A stretch of DNA of 58,765 nucleotides from contig ML976997.1 in NCBI GenBank assembly GCA_010015675.1, positions 261,173-319,937 of the forward strand, written 5' to 3'. The DNA is from Byssothecium circinans. Its lineage: Eukaryota > Ascomycota > Dothideomycetes > Pleosporales > Massarinaceae. A model generated the notes under the pieces. It saw nothing but the letters and a program-made list of their open reading frames with translations. It searched no databases and had not been told where the DNA came from. Position numbers and translations under genes: made by a program. Below are positions 22,088 to 34,392 of the stretch, piece by piece. Every line of letters starts with the position of its first letter. Position 1 is the stretch's first letter.

Positions 22088-23169
22088 GGTGACGTTGGGG
22101 CTCGAGAGAGAGGTGTGGCGCGAAGTGGAACGTGCAGATCTCGGTGGTGCGCAAAGTGCTCAATTGATATCTTAGTCTTGAGGTAGAGTCTAACGAGATG
22201 GAGTCCTGTTCAAATGTTTGTCGTTGGCGTGCAGAACCACAGGGACACGGTGTGTGGAAAGTGTTGAGGAATTCCCGACTATCGATGCGTGTGCGATAGA
22301 TAGCGGCTGGGTTGGAGGTGGGGGGAAGCCAATGGCTAGTGACTGTGTCCCTCTATCGTAGAAATGTTAGGCTCCTCTTTCAAACAATAATTGCGGTGAC
22401 AGTAATGGGTGTTGGCATACTGTTGTTGTTGTCGTTGCGCCGTGGATCCAGGCACGCGAGAAGTTGCTCGACGCGCCGCTTCTCAAGGAAAGAGGCCTGC
22501 GGACGAAGTATCACCCACTGATGAACTAATGAGAAGAGCGAAGCAAGCAACACACAGGCAGCCACCCACGCAAAGGGAAAGTGAAAAGGAAACCGGCAAC
22601 GAGGCGGCGGCACAGGTTATTATTGTTCAACGTCAAGCAAACGTCTTGGAGACGCCTTTTTTCGCAACATCGCAGGGGCCGTGCTTGGCTGGTTGCCCGC
22701 CATTGGTTCAGTGCGTGTTCTTGGAGGCAACAGACCGAGGAAGTGTGCTGAACGGCTACTGGCCCGGAGGTTGTGACCCATTCGCCTCCGTGATGTCCAG
22801 ATCATAGACGGACCTTCTACGAAGTCGCATGGACAGCCGCATGGAGGCAGCCCAAGATAGGTTAAAGTCAGTACGTCTCACATCTCCCCTCGTTCAAATT
22901 CTCGAGATGCAGGGTGTTGAACCCTTAAAAATGAGTGGCCTGAGCTTGCCGAGGTCTACGCATTGGCGGAATTACTGAGGACCCGTTCCGCTCTGATACT
23001 CAATATTTTCTAGACGCTAGGTCGCTCAATATCGCGACATCGCGGAAGCTAACGAGAGCATCGATCGTGCTTGGGCTTGTTGGAAGGACGCTCGGAAGAC
23101 GATTCTGAAATGAAATGGTATGCAAGCGGGGTATACAAAGGATATCTACGACAATACACCATCTCAATC
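22088..23169. other. Intergenic region upstream of the elongase
   Basis: About 1.1 kb. It should contain the elongase promoter and leader and the 3' region of the AIM3-like gene. Open frames such as 22409-22807 (plus) lack motifs and splice logic. No repeat or RNA gene is seen. Confidence 0.45.
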
Positions 23170-24329
23170 TCAAAACTTAGGTTTGCTGCTCAAGGGGACC
23201 GGCGGAGGCTCTCCAGGACTGCCGACAAGACTCCTCCTTTTTGGCGGCGGTGGGGGCGGCCCTTTCTTCACGACGCCTCCTGTTGTTGGTGACTGCGGTG
23301 GGGCAGTCGTCGATGAAGAAGCAGCAGATGTGTTGAGCTTGTTGGTGATGCCATACTTCTGGTTCAGTTCATTTGCCTTCTTCCACCCTGCCGCCGCTTG
23401 CTCACCATGACGCTCGCGGAAGTTGTTCGCTGTAGAAGCAGCACTTCGCATATCTGACATGGAGACCTTTGATGGATCATCGCGCAGATTGCCCGCAGTC
23501 TTCAATGCAGCCTGTTTCTGCGCCCACGTTGTACCGGTCGGAGGTGCTTCGGACGACGGTGGGGACATCCTAGCGAATCGAGACTGAAGTTCACCAAGTT
23601 GTGGTCTGCGGTTCGTCTCCGTCACAGGAGAAACAGGGACAGGCGACGCTGTTTGACGGGGCGGGATCGGTGGGGAAGCATTGCGCCCAATATTGAAGCC
23701 AGGCACATTCACTCCAGCCTGCCCTAGCCTATTCAAAGCGCCCTGATTTAATTGTCCTTCCGCGGTATTTGTAGCCTCGCTATACGAAGGCGGTGGATTA
23801 GGAGTGTATTCATGAGGGTTCGAGTTCTGTCGAGGAGGCAGTCTCGGGGGCAGACTAGGCTTCGGTTTCGCTCCAGTTGTAGGCGTCGCTTGACCGGGTC
23901 GGAAAGCGGGAGGCTTTGGCAGGTGTGCAGTGCTTAAGCCTGTGGTATCTGCCCTGTATGGACCTGGTGGAGGTTGTGCAGTCTCTTCTTGAGGTCTCGC
24001 TCGTGGCACTGGCGGTGGAGGTCGCGATGAGCCCTGCACGGCTGCGGCGCCATGGTAATGTATATGTTTTGGCGGCGGACCGAACGATGCTGGATCTTTC
24101 AAAGTAGATAACGGAGTAGACTGGTGATTGCGCGGATCTACTCTGGTTTCGCCTTCTCCTTTGCCCATCAATCCTTTCTAGCACTTATTAGCAAAAGCGG
24201 AACGCTCGGAACGAAGACACTCACAATTTTGCCCAAACGGCTGCTGTCACCGCCGGAACTCGAGCTGTAGGTATTCTGATTCTTTTCTGGATGCCATCCT
24301 CCCTTGACGATATCCTTGAAGCCGCTCAT
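23170..24329 (-). CDS. AIM3-like proline-rich cytoskeletal adaptor, 370 aa
   Basis: Resembles fungal proteins annotated as altered inheritance of mitochondria protein 3 (AIM3), associated with cortical actin patches in yeast; the assignment rests on overall pattern. Two exons: 24225-24329 and 23170-24177, intron 47 nt with a CTAAT branch site. The N-terminus is MSGFKDIVKGGWHPEKNQ, then LKDPASFGPPPKH. Residues 70-170 are Pro-rich with several PxxP and poly-Pro runs (LPPRLPPRQ, PPPSYSE). A conserved central segment reads GALNRLGQAGVNVPGFNIGR. The C-terminal helix region is WAQKQAALKTAGNLRDDPS followed by SAASTANNFRERHGEQAAAG. It ends in KKGPPPPPPKRR and another Pro stretch, likely SH3 ligands. 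No membrane segment or signal peptide. Confidence 0.72.
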
Positions 24330-25157
24330 GGTGGCAGCATATGCTGTGAGATCCGCATTGCGTGGACTTGAAAGAATAAGTCGCAAGCGATGACGCTGGC
24401 CAAGCCACAGAAGGGCGATGAATCAGCCGTCCACGTACACCAACACCAACACCACCCATTCACACTCCTTTTCAATCACTACAGCCATCGCTTCCCACCT
24501 CCAAGATTTCAGTGCGGTCTTCGGTCACAGCTCTATGGCTCTGTCTGTAAGGCAACCTCCGGCGGACCGTGTTGCATGTCTGATCGCGGCCTCTCCCACT
24601 CTGTGACCGCAATCTCTTTCAGCCAACATAAAGCGCCTACCTGCAGATGATCTTGCGTACGACAATGACCACATACCCGTTGCACAGCTGAAATGATCAG
24701 TCGTCTCTCTACAGAATTCTTCGTAGAATCAAATTTCAATGCCTCACCTTGAGCTTGATGTGGAGCTCGCAGTTGGCGCAATACAGTTAACACCACGAGA
24801 ACCGGGAGCGAGCAATTCAAACTAGAGAAAGAAGTTTGAATCCACAGGGTAATGCCTCCTAAACGCTTCTCAATGTTTCTTTACATGAAACAGGCCTTAG
24901 GCGCCCCACGAACGCCTCAGTGCACTCCCTATCCTTTGTCGAACACCGCGTTTGAGGCCTGATGGTGTGGCCTGGTTATTGCGTTCTCATATAAAATTGA
25001 TTGCGAATGTCATCAAGTAGCAGAGCAGCATCAGCACTCGTTCAAGTTGGTCAATCAGAGCTTCAATTCTTATTTATATCTCCACAACTCGTATCTTTCT
25101 CGAAGTCGCTCATTCATTCCTTCACCCAACTTCACACGTTCTTACTCCTTAAAAATT
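24330..25157. other. Divergent intergenic region of about 830 bp
   Basis: Upstream of the AIM3-like gene (minus) and of the secreted-protein pseudogene (plus). Short open frames on both strands carry no motif. Nothing else is recognised. Confidence 0.45.
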
Positions 25158-26938
25158 ATGCTGTCATTCACATTGATCCTCTCTACAGTCACGGCTGTGC
25201 AGGCTGCATGGTCCGCTTCGTCACTCGAGAAGCACGTTGATGCTCTCGACCTCGTCACTGGTTTCGTTCCAGTAGTTGGCAACGACTTCATCGGCGATCC
25301 TCACCATCACAGGACGCCGTTCGCTGTCTCTTCGGACGGCAAGTCTGCGTACATTGCGTACCTCGAGGGTAACCGATATCTGCCCAATCCTAAGATGAGT
25401 GTTCACGTCTAGAAGTTTTCTACCGAAACTTTCAAAGCGGACGGCGATGCCATCACGATTGTCGACGCGCAAGAAGGTGAGCGTCCCTTCTAACAACATA
25501 TTTCGATCACTAACAATGCTCAGCCAGTGGTCTGGTGGCACACGACGGCTTGGCGCTACTCACATACATGAACATGACGCAGAGTGACAAGGACGAGTAC
25601 TGGACTCCGACTATCGTTCGTTACAAGGGCACGGAGAAAGATTAGAGCACACCTGTTGGAGGTAAAAAAGTCGTCTTCCAAATGTTCCCCGACACCAGCT
25701 TCCGCGCCAACAAAGGCTCACTTGATGGCGACCTTGCGTTTTGGAGATAACGAGACGTATGCTGCTTTCTTCCGAGCCGAGTATTATGGTGGGACAGCCG
25801 CTGGACACGGTGGAGACAGCATCGTCTATCTCAACGACAAAGGCGAGCTGATCAATGGGAAATACTCACAGACTCAACACTGCGGACACAACTTTGGTAT
25901 CGCTCTCTCGGCTTCCAAAGACATCCCCTTCCCCAGTGTCTGTACTGCCGATGACGGCTTCCTGCGCATCGCTACCGGTCAAGCTACCATGGGCGGCAAG
26001 CAGCCTACGATAGGGAAGGAGCGACCTCATGAGATGTTCGCTGCTGAAGCCATGGGAGGTACTCGTGGCTCTTACAGCAACTTGGCTCGTCTCGGGACTC
26101 AAGAATCGTATCTGCTCGCCTGGGTAAGTCGGCCTGAGGGCAACACGGAACAGAACAAATCTAAGCCGAGAAATGTCCAACTCGCCCAGCTCAAAACTAA
26201 AGACAGCCTGGCATGGGACCAAACGATATCACTCCGTCGAAGTCCGACATTGACTGCTTTAATGCTCATGTGGCCTCGTTCAACGACAGGAAGGCTCTTA
26301 TAACATGGGAGGAGTCCAAAGTATCCGGCTGCGATGCATTTGGCTGTAAGTCGACTTACGCGGGTACGAATTTCCAGATGGTTGATTCATCTGCCGCCAA
26401 ACAAGGCGACGCTTTCACCTCTGAGGATGTATTCGTGTCCGGAGACATTGTCAAGGTGGGGTCCAAACTTTGTTGGCCATATGTCAATATGAAGTGGGAT
26501 TCGAGTAAGGAGGCGACCGAGAAGTACGGCCCGTTTCCTGAGGATCCGTGGCACAAAATACCAGAGACGCCGGCAATCGCTGCTAGCAAGATGTCCTTTG
26601 CTTTCTTGGCTGAGGACGGTTCGAGCGATGGTGACGCCTCTACCGCGCCTAAGGATGGTTCTGCTGCGGTCAGTTCGATCCACCATTCTTCGGTTACGGT
26701 ATCTGCAAGTGCTTCTTCGACGGTCTCTGGGTCTGCATCAGATGTACAAGGGACCTCATCTCCATCTGATGACAAGGTAACGGTCAGCAAGAACCCTGTT
26801 CCGACTGAATTCACGAAGCCTTCGTCTACATCTGCTCGATCTCAGGCTACTATTCTCGTGACTGTCACTGTTACACACACTAAACCGTGGAGGACCATTG
26901 GTCGGCCCACGATGTCTTCAACTCCGATTCTGTTTTAA
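25158..26938 (+). pseudogene. Broken gene for a secreted Ser/Thr-tailed protein
   Basis: A once-intact extracellular protein of about 570 residues can be followed through four lesions. It starts with signal peptide MLSFTLILSTVTAVQA, then a domain with GFVPVVGNDFIGDPHHHRTP and FAVSSDGKSAYIAYLE that matches, by memory of the pattern, a family of fungal secreted proteins of unknown role. A normal intron sits at 25477-25523. Lesions: TAG at 25410-25412, TAG at 25643-25645, a one-base gain near 25735 and a second frameshift near 26200-26213. Coding continues afterwards through YGGTAAGHGGDSIVYLND, ALITWEESKVSGCDAFGCKS and a Ser/Thr-rich tail. Both stops replace a codon where CAG would fit, a CpA-to-TpA change as RIP produces. 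No intact alternative frame rescues it. Assembly error could explain the indels but hardly both stops. Confidence 0.78.
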
Positions 26939-28041
26939 AGATATCTCGGTAGCGTTGGTCGTGACGAAGCGATAGCTATTCAGTTCTTGTAAATATTTTC
27001 CAAGCATCTACAATTTATGTCCTTCTCATAATGACGCAAATGACGATTATAATTCAAAATCGCGGCAGCAAGGGAGACGCACCGTATCATGACATGCAAA
27101 CCCCGCGCAATACTGTTGGATATCGCATCGCTCTCTGAAACAGTAGTAGCATGCACAAGCGGGGATACGCTCTTGGATACACTACACAAGTCTTGTCCAA
27201 CTGTCTGGAACGATCGGCACGGTGCTCATGATGCAATGGCTGCTGGCTCGCAGAGAACGCTCAGCTGGAGCTGACTGCTGTTCTTTGGTTGCATTCATTG
27301 TACGAGACATGTTGCGAGTACCGCTGCTATCTTTCCAGACCATGGTTATTGACAAAGGAATTGATTGCTGGTTGAAATCGCTTCATTTCGAGGAGTGAAG
27401 TTCGTTTTTTGGATCGCACGAGCCGTGGGATGTTTTCCAATAATGTTTCCAAGATGATCGCCATGGGGCGGTTAGGGCAGCTAAGCTTAAAATAGGTGTC
27501 GTGCGTTCCCAGAGCGAGCGAGCGGGGGCTAATTCTCTGCCATCTGCACCTCGAAGACAAGTCATCGAGGCTGTGCTCTACGCCGGACCCGATGCCGACC
27601 AACCGTCTTCAGCTGCGATCCGCTCCCTTGAGGAGTGAGATGGAGCTGGACCGTTCACCTCACCTCCCCTCACTCACTTCATCTCGTCGTGAATGAGCCT
27701 GTGGACGGTGCTGTGTGAGGAGAAGAGAACACAAAAAGAGCTCTGGCGTCATCGACAGCTTCAATCATTCACCGAACACTCCGACTGAGTCTGGCCGGCC
27801 AATCTGCGACCACACCGTGGACCGGCCCCGCTCTCCACGCAGTGAACCTCAGAAACTACCAGGAACTATCTCCACGAGCGTACCTCGTGAATAGTGGTAC
27901 GCCAGACGAAAAAGAGGCTTGGTAGACCAGTTGTCTCGCCATCGCTTTTGGCGCTGACTCCTGACGCTGAACCTATCCGACACCCGGGTACTTCCACAAT
28001 AACCTATATATACACGGGTCCCCTCGGACGCGCTTCGCAAT
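26939..28041. other. Intergenic region, about 1.1 kb
   Basis: Between the pseudogene and the single-pass membrane protein, both on the plus strand. A TATATATAC sequence at 28005-28013 lies only about 30 bp before the downstream ATG. No gene is seen; the frames at 27327-27602 (minus) and 27496-27696 (plus) look like chance. Confidence 0.45.
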
Positions 28042-29175
28042 ATGGTACCCTGGAATTCAGTGTGGCAGCAGGCTCGTCACCGAGACGAAGATGAAGAGAG
28101 GAACGATGATGATTCAGAATGGCCGGATTTGAGTAAATTTACCATTGCTGATTCGACGCCTTTGCCCACGATGAACGTCGGACCCTCGCTCACTGGAGCT
28201 TTCAGTGGTAACGTCGCCAATCTACCTAACGGTATACATACCGATGCAAACAGTCCCCTACGGCTGACACGGACGTTCGGAAGCCAGTTCGCTCAGTCCT
28301 CTAAAGGTCAAGGGCCACTATCGTCGACACCCTCTACATCCACATACACACACACCACTCCCTACCCTGATCAGCAGACCGAAAACTCAGCTACACCGAC
28401 CACCATCACTTCCGACGATGCAGCGTCACCCTCATCAACTGCCTTTGGCGACCCAAACAAGAACAAGTCTGCCTCGCAACAAGGACCAGCCGATCGTACA
28501 CCCGTATATGCCGCCGCAGCAATCATCCTCGTTGTGGTGATAGCAGCAATCGGCATCTTCATCTTCATCTGCATGAAGAAGCGAAAGAAGCAGCAACAAA
28601 TCGCCGCGACTCAAGCCAAAGTGAACGAGATGAAACAGACAAGGCAGACGCGGGTATCGGCATACATGGCACCCGCACCTCCCATCACCCGCGAACCCTC
28701 GTATACTGCTCCACCGCGGCACCCACCGCCCGCGAGCCCGCAGCCCGTCATCCTAGGCCCGATCTCGGCCGGAGCCAACGGCAACTACTTCACCGGCATC
28801 GACACTTCAGATGCAGTATCTGTACGCAACGAGCGCACCGGGCTAGGCGATCCGTTCGCAGATGGGAGCAGTTTGAACGAGGAACCACCTCCACCGTACC
28901 GGCCGCGTAGTATACCTGCATTATCGCGCGATACGAGTCTGCGTTTTTCACATACTGCTACTGCTCCTCATCCGATGTCGTCGCAGACTCATCTCATCGA
29001 TGACCGAGGTATGCCGCTGCAATCGCCGTTCGATGATCCGAGGGACGACAATGGTGATGACGATGCGGTGTCTGATCTTTCGGGCCATGCGATGAGGCGG
29101 GATGGATATGATATGTCGGTTGTGTCTGATCTGTCCTATCAACAGGATCCTGTCGTCAATCGGTCGAGTGTGTAA
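28042..29175 (+). CDS. Single-pass membrane protein with cytoplasmic PY motif, 377 aa
   Basis: No named family recognised; the plan resembles Mid2/Wsc-type or receptor-like surface proteins of filamentous fungi. Residues 85-150 are Ser/Thr/Pro-rich (likely O-glycosylated, outside). One TM helix, about 154-178 (VYAAAAIILVVVIAAIGIFI and following residues), is followed by the basic stop-transfer KKRKKQQ. The tail (about 185-377) is disordered, with EEPPPPY (280-286), a PY motif for WW domains of Rsp5-type ubiquitin ligases, and several acidic clusters. There is no cleavable signal peptide in this model; the N-terminus is acidic, and the possible TATA box 30 bp upstream leaves little leader, so the true start could be in a missed upstream exon. 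One exon. Confidence 0.68.
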   Translation: MVPWNSVWQQARHRDEDEERNDDDSEWPDLSKFTIADSTPLPTMNVGPSLTGAFSGNVANLPNGIHTDANSPLRLTRTFGSQFAQSSKGQGPLSSTPSTSTYTHTTPYPDQQTENSATPTTITSDDAASPSSTAFGDPNKNKSASQQGPADRTPVYAAAAIILVVVIAAIGIFIFICMKKRKKQQQIAATQAKVNEMKQTRQTRVSAYMAPAPPITREPSYTAPPRHPPPASPQPVILGPISAGANGNYFTGIDTSDAVSVRNERTGLGDPFADGSSLNEEPPPPYRPRSIPALSRDTSLRFSHTATAPHPMSSQTHLIDDRGMPLQSPFDDPRDDNGDDDAVSDLSGHAMRRDGYDMSVVSDLSYQQDPVVNRSSV

Positions 29176-32122
29176 GGGGATTTAATGAGCTTGTGAGCAG
29201 TTTTTCTGTATATATCTCGGTTGGATTGGGAGTGTTGGTGTGTTGGCGTTGTTAGTCTCTTTCGGTGCATACGAACGCACGGTATTGGTTGAGATATAGG
29301 TACACGTCCTGTCTACACTCATACATACACATACTCTGTAATATGCGGCGTCAGCGATCCAGGGATACGGAAGGCATAAAATTTATCTGGGAGCTGGTAG
29401 CTGGGAGCTGGGAGCTGGGAGGGGGATATATTTAGCATGCAGCACCTACCTCCATCCTCAACTCCCATTTTACGAAGAGATGTATTCTTCGGTAGCCGGA
29501 GATGGCTGTTCATACCATATCATACGTAACGTCCGGTCCCGGCAGTGCGCGGCACCGTGTGTAGTCGCCAAAAAAGTAGTCCGACCTCTCACATGTCGTA
29601 CTTTCCCTAACACCCCCAGACGCAACTCGTAACTCTACGCCAATCACTCGCCTGGCCCTCCCGGAAAAGCGAGGGTAATCACCACAAGCCGATAGCGACG
29701 AATCGCCCCCTCCCCCCAGATCAGACCAAGAAGGTAAACCACTCTGCTGGAACACCCTCCTCTTCGCCGGTGGGGGAGCGGAAATAAACATCTCAAATTT
29801 GGAGGTTCGACGAACTGTAGCCCCTCCAAACACTTGGTGGCGATATGATCGATAGGTAAATAGAGAAATGACATGACTCGCAAGTGGCCTTACTACGTGG
29901 TAGGGACGAACGGAGGGGAGGGGCAAGGCCAGTAGAATGCAATTGGCGGGGACAGGGATATTCCAACCGCGAGGTAGTACGGTCATGTTCTTTGCTTGTT
30001 CTTCAGCTTAGGTTCCGCCTTTGCTCAGTTGGATCAGACTGATACGATAACAAGAACAGTAATTATAGAAAACGAAGACGATCTGTGGCGAGCTCGGAAG
30101 GGGCGCACAGAGATCTGCTGATTGCATGCGGTAGTACTGTGGTTTGTACCTTGCATGAGGGGTGACATTGAAGCGTCGGCTATTTAATTTTTTTCATCTT
30201 CGAGCTTGTCTTGTTTTGTGTGATTTTTGATGCGATGCTAGGGTGCCCACGGTTGCCTGCTTATTTTTGTGGGGCTGGCCGAGGATGTGAAGGTGATGAC
30301 ATCTGCCCATGGATGTATCTACGCGAGACGGAAGGAGCGCACGAGAGCAATACGATGTCGATGCTGTAGGTTAGTATTTTTCGAGTTTGAGACGACCTCG
30401 CTCTAGAGGGCGTTGAGGTAGCTGCGATGTGATAGGCCTGGCACGCTCTTGTGAATTATTCATGGATGAATTCACGATTGTGTGTGAATGGCGGAATTCG
30501 CCCGCCAGCTTACCACGATTGGCTGTCACAGCTGAATATCCAGATCCTACCGAACGGCTGCTCGCGAACATGGACATGGATGTTGCTCAAGGCATAAGGA
30601 CGGCAGATTAAAGCGAGAGTGAGCTGGCAAGCTTCGGAGGTGGCCGCGAGCGTGATAGGCGGGGACGGCGCGCCCATTTGCTGCGTCTGAACGGCGTGGA
30701 CAGGAGTGCAGGTGCTTTTGAAGAAGTATCTGGATCAGGAGTATTTGACAGTAAGGAGAGGAGACGAGTGAGTGGTGGTTGTTTGTGGGCGGTGCTGGTT
30801 AGCGGATTTTAACGTCTCGGCGATGTGCCTCTCTGTGCTGTCCACATGTGCGTGCGGTGCATCATATCGCCATGCCATCCTTTCCAGAGGACCAGCCTCA
30901 TGTACCGTGCCGGTTGCAATCTGGCTATCGCCGTCCTTTGAGCGCCAGCTAGCCGCCCTGGCCTATCGTCGTCGCGCACTTGGCCCGCCCTGTGTTGGCG
31001 GAGCCTCTCCTCCGCCGGCCTCGTCTGTGTCTGTGTCTGTCTGCCAGTCTCCCAGTCCTAGCTGCTACTTGCACCGCTCGAAACCCTACCAATAATGACG
31101 CCTCCCACGACACTGCATCCCCGCGGGCACGGCTCTCAGCGGCCGTGTTCCTGAAATCCTCCTGCAGCTGTTGCTTGTCAGATCCCTAGCCTCAGGAGAC
31201 TGGGTATTGGATATTCTTACATTCCTGTGCCTGGCCGTCGTCGCCGGGTCACCAGCGGTACGTCCAATTATTCGTGAATAATTCTTCGCATCCACCTCAC
31301 CGGCCCCACTGCCCTCATTCCGTGAAAGAATTCGACGGATTCCTTGAGAGCTTGGCCCGTCTGCCCCTCTGGCTTGCAGTAGGCGTTGGACGTTGGACGA
31401 CGGCCTCGCCCTCACTGTCGCTACCTGCACTGTGTACCTGTACCTGCAGCACGTCTCACAGCACACCGTACACCACATCTCACATATCTCCCCCGGTTCC
31501 CTTTCGAGCCTCACCTGGGTATCACGGCTGTTCTGCCCTATCCTGATTGCTCTGCTTGTAGTTTGACTCCAGACATCAAGCCTGCTTGCCGGTCCATCCA
31601 TCCCATCACACCTTCCGCCCCCGAACGACCGCACCTCCCCTCCTCGAACCCGCCGCTCGCCCGCTACATGAACTCTGGGCCACCAGCACTGTTCCACCGG
31701 CTTTGCTATGAGTCTGGATCAGCACATATATGGGTAGGACTCCCTTCACCGGTCGCCTTGGTGTTGAGCTCGATGGGGACACACGACAGCTCGGAGCTAC
31801 AGCGAGCTTCAGGATGGGATTGCTACCCCTCAATGGCATCTCTGCCTAGAGGAAGTGCACAATCTATCTGTCTACGATCTGTCAGACGGCGCACCCCATT
31901 GCGGTGTGGTCAGGCGGAGGGCAGGCAGCACTGCACACTCTCAAGCTTCCCCTCGACGACTCATTCCAGCACCCGTCACTGTCCCTCCATGGACTTCACT
32001 TGTACTAGAAATATTTTTCTACATTATTCCATCCCATTTCATGTCATGTCCTGCATCGCCTCCACATTTATTTTAGCGAGTCGCTAAATGTTTCAAAGCT
32101 AACGGCTGTGGTGTTTCGTCAG
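29176..32122. other. Long intergenic or leader region, about 2.9 kb
   Basis: Contains a short tandem repeat near 29390-29422 (GGGAGCT units) and C/T-rich DNA from about 30750 to 32120 that probably includes the promoter, leader and first exon(s) of the PHD-finger gene. Open frames at 29510-29986 (minus), 31086-31697 (minus) and 31386-32087 (plus) have no domain and biased composition; I do not call them. I see no RNA gene or transposon remnant. Confidence 0.45.
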
Positions 32123-34392
32123 ATCAACGGATTGGCATCTTCCCAGTCCCTCCTCCACACCAAAGTCCGTGACGTTTCCGGACTCGACGCTGAAGACGCC
32201 CAAGACTGAGGCATTCCCTCAGTCCTACTTCCTCGACGCCTGGTCGACGCCTCGGGTCAATGGGCACCAGACACCCGCCCAGACGCCATCCCTCATCCTC
32301 TCCACGCCCATAGACCGACCGTCGACCTCACACAGCCTCAAGGTTCGCACGCCTGAGGATCCCGACTTCCATGTCAATCACTTTGTCCCCAACAACCTTA
32401 CGCTACCGCCCGTTGAGCCTGCGAGGAGGCTGTCTTCCTCGCCCGACCCGCACTCGGTGAAACAAGCCGGGGTTTCCCTTTCTGACAGCCAGACGTTTCC
32501 GTCCCGACCTGTCAGTATGGACACCTCGCAGATGCAGACGCCACCGCCGACAAGACATGCTACATCGAGGAGAAGCTTGCAGCAAAGTGGAGGACAGGAA
32601 TTTGCCACACCAGCCACTGTGATTCAACGCGCACCTGGGCAGATGGCACCGGCGGATGGATTCTTCAATCAAACCCCGCTCTTCCCAAGTCTGCAGTTTT
32701 CCCCGGACATGCTGCAATTTTCGAATGCAGGTCCAATGTCGGCACCTCCTCTACCTCACTCCCGGTTATTTTGGGATCAGCCTAATGATGGCACTCAGAT
32801 GGACGTCGACGTGCCCCTTGCTTCGGACCCTTTTGGGCCCACCCCGCACAAAGTGGAAGGGAATGTGAATTGGCCGACCTTTCACACCCCGGCCGGTTAC
32901 AACCAGATGAACCCTCAGGCTTTCCAGGCACTGCATGGGATGTCGTCCCCAGGACCAATGACCTCCTTCGCCGCAAGCAATGCTGGTAACGGCAATTCTA
33001 GGCCCAATTCATTCGTCTCGACTTCAGGCGGTGTCGACCCCAGCATGCTCTTTAGCTTCTCGAGCCCTGGCCCTATGGCCTCGTTTGATCATGCTGCGCA
33101 AATGCCGCCCAAGCAGGTTGACAGTAGACAGCCGTATGAAACCCAACTGCGAGACTCGTTGATTGAGAAGGAAACGGCTCGGCAGGCAAAGAGTCAGCAT
33201 TCTCGGACAAGCACCAATTCATCGAGTGCGTCTTTTGAGCAGCCTAAGCCTGGGCTCCAACGCAGCAATACAGACAGTGGGTTCAGGAAAAGTCGGCCTT
33301 CATCTATAGACTCGCGGTCGTCTGGATCAGCTGGAGGCTTCAACATTCCCCGTCGGTCGTCGCCGCTCAAGAGGCAAAGTGGTGGCTCGCTCATGGCTAT
33401 TCCTGAAGTCCGAAGACCAAAGACACGTCTTGTAATTGATGAAACCGGTCGGGCTCGCACGGAAACTGTGCCCGTTGAAGAAGCTGAGATGAGTGGTGGT
33501 AATGTGCGAAGGGCTTCCCTATCTCAGAAGGAATTAAGACGGCAGTATCCAGGTCTATGGTCTGGTGATGACAGCGATACTGAGGAGGACGAACCAGTCA
33601 CACTCAGCCGCAATACTTCATTCAACATGCCTCAACGGCGTCCCTCGAAACATGCCCGAGCGGACAGCGGTGAGCTCCTTCGGTCGAACTCTTTTAAGAT
33701 AGCACGGCCTTCATCACGGCCGTCATCTAGCGCATTTGACAAGTCCTCCTTTGAGACTATACGGCCCGCGAGGCGAGTGGCAGACAATGCCCATCGGCGA
33801 TTTAGCATGATGGACTTTCCCACGTCGTCCAACGATACAAATGAGACTGAGGATCAAGCGATGCCTGATTCTCCTGGGGACGCATTAGGTGCGTTGAAGA
33901 AGGTGGTCGAGGGTCGGAACAAGAGGACAGGTATGCTGGTTGACGGCGTCCATCATACTCTCGCTAACTAGTATAGATCGTTCTGCTCAGAACACTTTGA
34001 GAGCCCACAATCAACGCTGGGCCCAAGCCTCTGCCGATCTTGCCAACGCGACCTCTTACGACCCGTTCACCAACTCGTTTACTGGCTCTCCAGCAAACTC
34101 CGCTGACACTGGTTTCACTACACCATCCACCGATCGCAGCAGTCTTTCCGGCGACAGCACACGCTGCGTCTGCAACGGCGGTGATGACGGCCGGTCCATG
34201 GTGCAATGCGAGTCCTGCAATAAATGGCTCCACATGGGCTGCGTCGGGCTCAATCAGGGTAACCTCCCGCCCGTCTACGTCTGCGTCTTCTGCACTGGTC
34301 AGACGCCCGTTGCTCGCGGTGGTAGAATTCGAGGTCCTATGCCTGCGCCCTTTGACTCGCCGCTCACCCACAAGTCGGTCTTCCACCGGTGA
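32123..34392 (+). CDS. PHD-finger protein, 5' exon unresolved
   Basis: Likely nuclear chromatin reader. Two exons are clear: 32123-33930 and 33977-34392 (intron 46 nt, CTAAC branch site, frame kept). Exon A follows a CTAAC branch site and CAG acceptor and encodes a long disordered Ser/Pro/Thr-rich region of about 600 residues with repeated RxxS-type phosphorylation-like sites, plus KELRRQYPGLWSGDDSDTEE. Exon B ends with the PHD finger: RCVCNGGDDGRSMVQCESC, NKWLHMGCVGL and VYVCVFC form the Cys4-His-Cys3 ligands. The frame is open upstream through STDWHLPSPSSTPKS, but no ATG is in frame before 32123, so a first exon with a phase-2 end must lie upstream; I could not fix it. The family of fungal C-terminal PHD proteins fits. 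Confidence 0.8.

Noticed and set aside
29510..29986. 158-codon minus-strand frame
   Set aside because: Low-complexity, Arg/Ser/Pro-rich chance frame with no motif in a gene-poor stretch.
31386..32087. 233-codon plus-strand frame upstream of the PHD-finger gene
   Set aside because: Its composition reflects C/T-rich leader DNA and its phase does not join the acceptor at 32122; overlapping frames on the other strand are as long.
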